A stretch of DNA of 64,000 nucleotides, taken from the NCBI GenBank assembly GCA_026413225.1, contig CM048572.1:1984001-2048000 (forward strand), in the 5' to 3' direction. Source of the stretch: Otis tarda (lineage: Eukaryota > Chordata > Aves > Otidiformes > Otididae). Shown piece after piece: positions 57,472 to 64,000 of this stretch. Each line of letters opens with the position of its first letter. The first letter of the stretch is position 1. The notes below the pieces were generated by a model. That model had not been told where the DNA came from. It saw nothing but the letters and a program-made list of their open reading frames with translations, and ran no database searches. Both the position numbers and the translations under genes were made by a program.

Positions 57472-57477
57472 AATAAA
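57472..57477 (+). terminator. Poly-A signal, copy 7
   Basis: AATAAA 57 bp after the stop codon. Confidence 0.75.
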
Positions 57478-57489
57478 GAGTTTACTGGC

Positions 57490-57996
57490 AAGTGCTTGCT
57501 CGGGCCTGCCTTCCTTCAAGCCGGGCCATAGTGTGTGTGGGCATCTTCCCTGCACTCATCTGTCTCCTCTTCTTCCCTCCTACGGCCTCTGTCACGCTAA
57601 GACCCCATCTGACAGGGAATCCGATCTGGGGAGGCCACAGGGAGCCAGTGTTTTCCTCTGGTTAGGCAAGCGTTGCTGCCGGTCTGGTGGAGGGACGCGT
57701 GCGGTTCCAGGAAGCCTCTTTTTCCCTTTCTGTGAAGGACAGCGTTGGTCTTTGCCTTGAGACCCTTTTTCCAGGGCCCTTTCTCCTCAGGCCGAGCTGC
57801 CCCAGCAGCTCTGCACCAACACTTGCTGTCCCTGCGCCTGGCGTGGACAGTGGCGTCTCCAGCTGGGGACCGCTCTGTCACGCGTCGTTTGGGTCTTGTG
57901 TGTCCAGAGCGGGGAGGCAGGTGCGTTGTGGAGACCCAGCATCGTGCACTGGAGCAGGGTCAAGCGGCCCGTGCCAGGGCTCGGCCAAAGGGTGGG
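57490..57996. repeat. Array spacer (right-most), interrupted by a solo LTR
   Basis: Standard spacer; resumes at 58484 after the LTR. Confidence 0.8.
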
Positions 57997-58483
57997 TGTT
58001 GACGCGGAAGTCACGGACACTGCTCACGACCAATATGATCAAGCAAATCCCAACTCATTGTTGATACATCCCGGTTAATATAGCCCTTCTAATTCCATAT
58101 CATACGCAAGCTCTCTACTAATTGGTTAACTATATCATGCACGCGCTCCTAGCTAAAATATGATTCGTTAAGTCTCTTTGTTCACGCGCACAGTTCTCTC
58201 CACCTGCACCCTGCTTCACGCTCAGCCCCCAGTCACGTATGCCAGCTGTTTTCCTTCTTCTCAAGGTTGCTTCGTTTACTTTCTCACAGGAAGCTTCATT
58301 ACTTTCTCACAGGCGGCCTCATTGTTTTCTCACAGGTGGCTTCAGTACTTTCTTACAGGCAGCTTCAGTACTTTCTCACAAGCGGCTTCAGTGATGTCCT
58401 TGAGGCCTGCTGCTCACAGACATAACAATTCCATTCGGTCTGGATTGTTCACTAAGTGCCCCTGATACTCTAGGTATCCAACA
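57997..58483 (-). mobile_element. Solo LTR, ERVK-like (6-bp duplication)
   Basis: 487 bp with ends TGTTG/CAACA. It is flanked by a perfect GGTGGG duplication (57991-57996, 58484-58489). On the minus strand a CCAAT box (TTAACCAATTAG) and TATA-like TATATTAA follow a block of 23-bp repeats, which suggests minus orientation. A 6-bp duplication is usual for alpha- and beta-like retroviruses. No poly-A signal was found. Confidence 0.85.
58277..58391. repeat. Five 23-bp tandem repeats inside the solo LTR
   Basis: Units like TACTTTCTCACAGGCAGCTTCAG, with substitutions. They probably form a U3 enhancer repeat. Confidence 0.9.
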
Positions 58484-58830
58484 GGTGGGAGCAAGCCCCT
58501 CTCTCTAGCGGGAACTCACTCCCCGGCTGGGCCACGGGCCGGGCATTTGATGGTCTCCCGTGCAGCATCCTCTGGCAAGGGAGGCCCTCAGGCTCCGAAG
58601 GAGACAAGTCAAGACAGTTGACCGTGAAGGGGAAATTCAAACTGTACCCGCCCAGCAGCGGTGACTGGTGAGCGAGGAAGGATGTGGCAGGGAGGGCAAG
58701 CAGGCCCCGCTGCAAGAAGGGGTTCAGGTGGCTGGAGGCAGGGATGCCAGAGACGGAAGGACTCCCTGCACAAGGGAGCGCAGTTTCCCTGCGTGATGAG
58801 ATAAGGAAGAGCCTGGGCGTTGTCTTGTAG
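58484..58830. repeat. Array spacer remnant without ERV-C LTR
   Basis: Ordinary spacer with an empty ERV-C site (GATGCCAGAGACGG near 58745), cut after GTCTTGTAG by ERV-B2. Confidence 0.8.
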
Positions 58831-58831
58831 C

Positions 58832-59148
58832 ATATTGCTTGATTTAGGAGATAACTGTCTGCTAGACAATGCCTAACAATCCTGTTTGCCTTGAAACTCA
58901 CTTAAGCTTATCAGGACCGGTATCTGTCAAGAAACTGGCATTTGTCAAGAACTAATATGTCTAGCAAAGGACAGAATGTTAGTTCCACCACATATTTGGT
59001 CAGAAGTCAGGAAACTCCTGAAATCTCCAAGTGAAAAGAGCACCGGTGAATGACTGAAGTTCATCTAGAGGAAGATAAAACTCCGGCGCCGAGTAAACAC
59101 GCCTGCTTTATAACTCTCTCCGTGTTGTAGAGTTTGATTCGTGCGTCA
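58832..59148 (+). repeat. ERV-B2 5' LTR (internally deleted)
   Basis: The left part matches 17128-17370. The right part has AACACGCCTGCTTTATAACTC and ends GTGCGTCA. The TATA region present at 61900-61935 is missing here. Confidence 0.75.
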
Positions 59149-59151
59149 ATT

Positions 59152-59169
59152 TGGCGACCCAGGTGGGAC
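59152..59169 (+). other. ERV-B2 primer-binding site
   Basis: TGGCGACCCAGGTGGGAC, three bases after the LTR. It looks complementary to the 3' end of an arginine tRNA (from memory). Confidence 0.6.
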
Positions 59170-60500
59170 CCTCTCTGCTGCACCGCAGGACCGGCTGAGA
59201 GAGGGACGTCTTTGGCGCGCCCCGAGCCTTCCTTGGAAGAACTCCCTCCCTTGCCTGATCACTGTGGGAGTAGACAATGACCATCAGTGGACCAGGGATG
59301 TCGGAGAGGCGATATCAGTCAGTCATCAGAAGACGTCCTACGCGAGAGAAAGGAGCTGTTGCTTGCCCCTGTGTGGTCCGGATCGGGGCGACTTTGCCGG
59401 AATCCCTGAGGGCAGTACGTGGGTCCCTGTAGTGATGGGAGTGCTTCTCGCTGGAATAGTGGGAGCCCTGTGGGATAGCGATCGTCCATCTGTTGTAACC
59501 CATGGGAACTGGAATTGATATCATTGTGGCTGTAATTGATTTATGATACAGGCTGTTTGCTTAAGAAGGTTTTGTGTCCGGCACCGCGGGTTGTGGGATG
59601 AGTGTTTTAGTGTATTGTTGATGTTTTATGTTGCTGTCTGAAGTAAGCTGGGTGAGTGAGACGCAGTCCGACTGCGGAGCGAGTGTGGAGTCCTGATCCG
59701 CGGTTCCATGTTCTCTGCGAGGAGAGCGGCTGGAGAGGGACAAAGCATATGAGAGACTTTGAGACCGTGTTAGTCGAACCGATTGTTAACCCTTTATTGT
59801 CCTGTACACGTGCATCAGGATTTGTCATGCAATCCAGTCTATGTTTTTGAATGTTTTGGTTGTAAACAGAACATTGAGGTACTGTTTGGGGATGATTTTT
59901 GTGTGCTGAATGTCAAGGGAACTGGTCTGACTGGGATAGGATCACATGTTCAGACGAGCTTGGTGGGAACTTAAAAGGTGTAAGGAACCAGTAAGAATGC
60001 CACTGGTACATGAGAGGAAGTGTAGAGCGGAGTAGTGCCAGGTTTATTTGGCGTGGAGCACGGACGAGTGCCTGTCCGCTGTTGCTTGTTTGTTCGCGCT
60101 AAGTGTTTGAAGTGTCATAAGTTCGTTATTTCTTTTAATGGGAGACAGGAATTTTGTCTCGACAGTTGTCTTGAATTGAGGTGCGTTCGCTGTGGGGCGA
60201 GTACGCCCTTGCACCTTGGCCCTTGGCTAAGGTGTTATTGTTGTCAGTTTAATCAGGTTGTATTCTTTGGCTGAAGAATCAGCAGAGTGTGTGTTTTGGG
60301 AGGCAAACAAAGCGGCGGAGTAGTGAAAAGGAGCCCTCTGGGCTGCATTTAGCTCACTGGAAGGAGATTGGACAGCTGCTGGGGGGGAAGCATAAACAAA
60401 AAGACTTTATTAAAGTGTTGCAATTAATGGTGGCCTTTGTATAAATTACATGATGAGGAGAAATGGCCCTTTAACGGAACATTGAATTATAATACCTTGT
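59170..60500 (+). other. ERV-B2 leader and gag 5' region
   Basis: No intact gag start was identified. Several short frames, none with clear matrix motifs until about 60500. Confidence 0.4.
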
Positions 60501-61375
60501 TGCAATTGATGTCGTTTTCGAGGAAAGAAGGGAAATGGGATGAGATCTCGTATGCAGACATGTTTTTCACTCTCTGAAATCATCCGGAATATCACATGGA
60601 GTGTGGATCAGCACCCCCACAGGACCCAGTGGTGATGGCTTTGGAGAAGAAAAGGAAAGGGGTGTTGCTCAGCGTGCAGCACAGGGCAGAGATGTACAGA
60701 GTTGGGAAAAATAAGGGGTCCCAGGATGGGAGACCTGCCAGAGCATTATAAACCACCGGCAGGAGCACAACAAGGAGGAAATGAATGTTCCGATTCGAAA
60801 GCCCCTCCAGATAGTCCAGTATCTTCTCGCACCCGCAGTAAGAAAGAACAGATCGTGGTGCCGGCACCCCTGAGGAAGGGGCTGGGGCCAGAGGGAGGCC
60901 CTGTTTTAATACACGTCCCCTTTTTGGTGACACACTCCTCTGCACCCAGGGTGGGAACAGGAGTACAGCAGTCAGTGTCTCTGTTTGTAGGACAGTCAGC
61001 AAGTGATATTCGGAGGAAGTTGCAGAACCGACAGAGAGCAGAAATTGGGAGACTCTATTAGATGAAGCTTGGAGAGTGTTTAGCAATAGAGAAGAGGAGG
61101 ATCAGAGGAAGGATAAACGCATGCTGGTCGCGGCACTACAAGAGAGTCAGGGATCTAGAGGTGTGGGACCCGGGAGACCTTTGGAAAAGGACCAGTGGTG
61201 CAAACAAAGGGGACATTGGAAAAGTGAATGTCCAAAGAGAAAAGGGAGAGGAAGGATGCAGGCCCACGTCAAAGCAGATTGACGGGGACCTGGGGAATCT
61301 ACCCTAGCAGATCCCCTGGTTATATGGAAGCTAGGGAAACAACATCAGAATACAGAATTTCTAGTTGATACCGGG
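60501..61375 (+). pseudogene. ERV-B2 gag and protease start
   Basis: ISYADMFFTL then a stop, then NHPEYHMECG...PQDPVVMAL near 60545-60645, the matrix segment also seen in ERV-A. The frame 60702-61061 is gag middle region. The nucleocapsid knuckle (CKQRGHWKSEC, about 61200-61235) lacks the first cysteine. Ends with protease LVDTG at 61375. Confidence 0.75.
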
Positions 61376-61626
61376 TGTCCTGGTTTTGGCAGGGACAGAG
61401 TTAATTTCCCTCTCAGTAGCTGGTGTGTTTTGGATTTTGTGTGTGAAGAATGTTGATAAAACACCCCGGTGATACCAGTTGTTGTGGATGAGACCAAGGA
61501 CACCGTCCTGCTTTCCAAGTCTCGTTAATTTGCAGGTGCAGGAAGCTGGGAGAAAGACAGACAGAATAACTGACCCAAACTGGCCAAAGAGAGTGTTCCA
61601 TGCCATGAACGTCATGCTCAGTATAG
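61376..61626 (+). mobile_element. Left part of an ERVL-type LTR in ERV-B2
   Basis: Near-identical to 14556-14806 and inserted at the same codon; truncated at GTATAG, where a CR1 piece begins. Confidence 0.85.
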
Positions 61627-61849
61627 GCCTCTTGGCCATCTGGGCACACTGTCGGCTCACGTTCAGCTGAGCATCAACCAAGACCCCCAGGTCCCTTTCC
61701 TCTTCACAGTCTTCCAGCCACTCAGCTCCGAGCCTATAGCGCTGCATGGGGTTGTTGTGGCCAAAGTGCAGGACCTGACACTTGGCCTTGTTGAACCTCA
61801 TCCCATTCAGCTCAGCCCCGCAATCCAGCCTATCCAGATCCCTTTTTAA
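61627..61849 (-). mobile_element. Internal CR1-like fragment
   Basis: On the minus strand encodes the RT C-terminal pattern ([27 protein letters not shown]...[11 protein letters not shown]), more diverged than the other CR1 pieces. No 3' end present. Confidence 0.75.
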
Positions 61850-62049
61850 TAACCCCGCCTCACTTATGCATGTGTATTGTCTGTATTGTGCAATCCTATG
61901 ACTATGTATACCTGCACCGTATAAATTTTTGGTAAAAAGTGCTGTTGATGTGCGTGCTTTTGGAGGAGCAATCCCCCACGCACCCAGTGCCAAATAAACA
62001 TGCCTGCTTTATAACTCTCTCTGAGTTGTAAAGTTTGATCCGTGCGTCA
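61850..62049 (+). repeat. ERV-B2 3' LTR (right part)
   Basis: Matches 17450-17575, with TATA (GTATAAATTTTTGG) and poly-A signal (CAAATAAACATG, about 61992), and ends GATCCGTGCGTCA. Confidence 0.8.
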
Positions 62050-62133
62050 TGGAAGCAAGGAAGGGAGCCAAGCTGCCTGTGCTACAACCACTGCCACATA
62101 CGATCGCTGCTGTTGTCTCGCGAGGGAGGCGCA
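62050..62133 (+). pseudogene. FSIP2-like: Orphan FSIP2-like exon 5 fragment
   Basis: 84 bp matching 12643-12727 of copy 1 exon 5, including the AAGCAAGGAAGG variant specific to copy 1. It abuts the ERV-B2 LTR end. Confidence 0.8.
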
Positions 62134-62400
62134 TCCCACTCTCTGAGTGCGGCCATCCAGCCAACTCCTTATCCACCGAGTGGTCCGTCCATCAAACCCA
62201 TGTCTCTCTAGTTTAGAGAGAAGGATGTCATGCGGGACAGTGTCAAAAGCTTTGCACAAGTCCAGGTAGATGATATCCGTTGCTCGTCCTTTGTCCACCG
62301 ATGCTGTTACCCCGTCATAGAAAGCCACCAAATTGGTCAGGCATGATCTGCCCTTGGTGAAGCCATGTTGGCTGTCACCAACCACCTCCTTGCTCTCCAA
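62134..62400 (-). mobile_element. Internal CR1 fragment
   Basis: On the minus strand encodes RT motifs GFTKGRSC and DLCKAFDTV, close to 35965-36230 of the full-length CR1. Lacks a CR1 3' end. Confidence 0.85.
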
Positions 62401-62410
62401 GGAGAGCCGA

Positions 62411-62708
62411 ACTTTTTAGTAGGGCCTGTTGTGATACGAGAAGTGCGTAATGATTTTAAGCTCAGAGTAGATTCAAACTAGATATAAAGAAGACATTTTT
62501 TTACACTGAGCATAGTGAAACACTGGAACATGTTCCCTGGGGGGTTGGCAGATGCCCCATCCCTGGAAACATTCAAGGCCAGGCTGGATGAGGCTCTGAG
62601 CAACCTGATCTAGTCAGGGATGTCCCTGCTCCTTGCAGGGGGGTTGGACTAGATGACCTTTGAAGATCCTTTCCAACCCAAACCATTCTGTGACTCTATG
62701 ATTCTATG
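62411..62708 (+). mobile_element. CR1 LINE 3' end
   Basis: CR1 3' UTR ending ACTCTATGATTCTATG; more diverged than the other copies. Confidence 0.85.
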
Positions 62709-63685
62709 TGCTTGAACACCGTGGGCTGGAGCCTTGGGTGGGGTGAAGCAGTGAAGCTGTGAAGGTTGCCCATGCCAACCTCATGAAGACTGACTCTTGT
62801 CAGTGAAGACTGCTACTCCTTTGGCAACTCCCCCCAGGAGAAGCTTCAGCTGGGCTGACACTGCTGTGAGGCGGCTGGAACAAGGCACAGCCCCATCACC
62901 TGCAGGAACCCATCCCACAGGGAAGGATGAGAGGGGACCTTAGCTCAAGGAGTGGAGTTTAAATCCCGAGGGGTTGGGTGGTGCTTAACAAGGGGCGACC
63001 CCCGCTGCTGGGACCAGTGAGGGAGCTGCTCGCACCTCTGCTCTGCTGGGTGCTGCGCTTCCAGCCGCCTTCCTATCACCTTTCTTCAGTGCTTACCCCC
63101 CCGTGCGCGCTCATCCCTTACAGCAGCTCCTTCCCTGAACAAACGCTTCCCCGCAGGCACGGGGCATACCCAAGGGTCGGCTGCAGCCCAGGCCAACGCT
63201 ACCTAAACCCCAGGAAGCAGAGCGAGCCGAGGGCTGCGGGAACACACTGCAATGCTCAATGGCCATCAGCCCCTGCCTTTGGCTGGAAAAGAGCTTGGAC
63301 TGAGCGTTCAGGGAGATTTCCTGCACTGCTCACAGTTTCCTTTAAGAGCAGAGACTTTACAAATGCTCTCCACCTCATTTTTTTTCCCAGATGAGAAAAC
63401 AGTCACAGGACAAGAGACTTACCTACCTCTTGGGCAGAGGTAGGGCAAGGATAACCATGTTTCCCACATCACTGTCCAGCGCTCTGTCCTGCAACCCCAG
63501 CTTCCACCTTTGCTTCAGCCCCTCAACCCCAGCCAGCCGCTTTTGCCAGAGCTCGGCCTGACGCGCTCCACAGCCCGGGCTGGCATCCAGAGCCCCAGCG
63601 AAGGTGGGGAACACACATCACTCTCACTTGGTACCAGGGACATTAACACAGACAAACGAGGCGGGAACAGAACATTCCTACAAGA
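62709..63685. other. Unique flank, no gene recognised
   Basis: No exon, repeat or RNA gene could be supported. A donor-like GTAGGTAAGT on the minus strand near 63425 is isolated. Confidence 0.3.
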
Positions 63686-63689
63686 CACA

Positions 63690-64000
63690 ACTTGAATTTA
63701 TGTTTATTTTATATATATATTTATATATATATACCTTTGTATAGATTAAACTGGGTGGGATTTTATCATACACATTTTTTTGGTATAATACATGAGAAAC
63801 AGGAACGGGAACAGAGCAAATAGAAATCAGTACATTCCTTGAGCGAACTCTTTGCCACACTGAGACTGAAAAATCGCATGCAATGGGGAGTCAGAGAGAA
63901 GGGAAATCAATTTTATTTAAAAAGAAATAAAAAACCAAACACAATCTAAGTACAACTGTCAACAGAGGAGCAGCGCTATATACGGCAAACCTGTATAAAT
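63690..64000 (-). other. Probable 3' UTR end of a minus-strand gene
   Basis: AT-rich sequence with a (TA)n run (63711-63732). An AATAAA on the minus strand (63703-63708) is followed about 15-20 bp later by a CA-rich cleavage-like site. A second AATAAA is near 63912. The gene body would lie to the right. No coding sequence seen. Confidence 0.35.

Larger units (their letters stand above)
58831..62049 (+). mobile_element. ERV-B2: retrovirus remnant
   Basis: 5' LTR, primer-binding site, leader, gag, protease start, a truncated ERVL-type LTR, a CR1 piece, then the right part of an ERV-B LTR ending CGTGCGTCA. Pol and env are missing. The left flank is array spacer and the right flank is an exon 5 fragment, so the flanks do not match a simple insertion. 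Confidence 0.8.

Noticed and set aside
58277-58391. Regular 23-bp repeats resembling a CRISPR array
   Set aside because: No spacers between units, and they lie within an LTR of a bird genome.
63423-63614. Minus-strand exon ending in GTAGGTAAGT
   Set aside because: The donor is good, but no acceptor or protein motif supports it, and it lies beyond the likely poly-A site at 63703-63708 of the minus-strand gene.
1-64000. Placing the window on the W or Z chromosome
   Set aside because: ERV density and a multicopy testis-type gene would fit a sex chromosome, but nothing in the sequence shows it.

Overview
The window is from a vertebrate nuclear genome, almost certainly a bird. It carries several CR1 LINEs ending in the avian ATTCTATG octamer repeat, gammaretrovirus-like endogenous retroviruses (ERVs), ERVL- and ERVK-type solo LTRs, CpG islands and genes with GT-AG introns. 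No bacterial or phage genes were seen. Species and chromosome cannot be read from the sequence.

The core is a tandem array on the + strand (about 9.0-57.5 kb) of a short five-exon gene. Its exons 2-4 carry motifs I recognise, from memory and without a search, as the N-terminal part of fibrous sheath-interacting protein 2 (FSIP2), a sperm-tail protein. All introns are phase 0. I count six copies with complete reading frames (exon 1 starts at 10254, 24506, 40606, 45334, 50056 and 54784), one 5'-truncated copy (about 21.1-22.6 kb) and exon fragments at both edges (1.44-1.63 kb and 62.05-62.13 kb). Copies 1-3 are type I, with a long exon 5 of 262 codons. Copies 4-7 are type II, with a short exon 5 of 232 codons, a different exon 2 and a different 5' flank. 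Type II repeats with a period of about 4.72-4.73 kb. Variants are shared between types in a mosaic pattern.

Layout: 0.5-1.33 kb, CpG island with the signal-peptide exon of an unidentified minus-strand gene. 1.95-9.0 kb, ERV-A (minus) splitting the 5' flank of copy 1, itself holding a CR1. 10.25-13.05 kb, gene copy 1. 13.9-17.6 kb, ERV-B1 (plus), interrupted by an ERVL-type LTR. 17.7-18.3 kb, a second CpG island with NRF1-like and CCAAT motifs and a GGGGCC hexamer tract, followed by a CR1, a decayed ERV and a solo LTR. 21.1-22.7 kb, truncated copy 2. 24.5-27.3 kb, copy 3. 28.1-39.9 kb, ERV-C provirus (minus, CCAG target duplication) containing a nearly full-length CR1 with a tandem-monomer 5' region. 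40.6-57.5 kb, copies 4-7; copies 5-7 have a solo ERV-C LTR at the same site and with the same CCAG duplication as the provirus. 58.0-58.5 kb, an ERVK-like solo LTR. 58.8-62.05 kb, ERV-B2. 62.05-62.7 kb, an exon 5 fragment and two CR1 pieces. 63.69-64.0 kb, a probable 3' UTR of a minus-strand gene entering from the right.

Reading: a testis-type gene family seems to have expanded by unequal crossing-over after the ERV-C insertion, which was copied along with the gene. The ERVs are all broken. The FSIP2-like copies are the only genes here that look intact.
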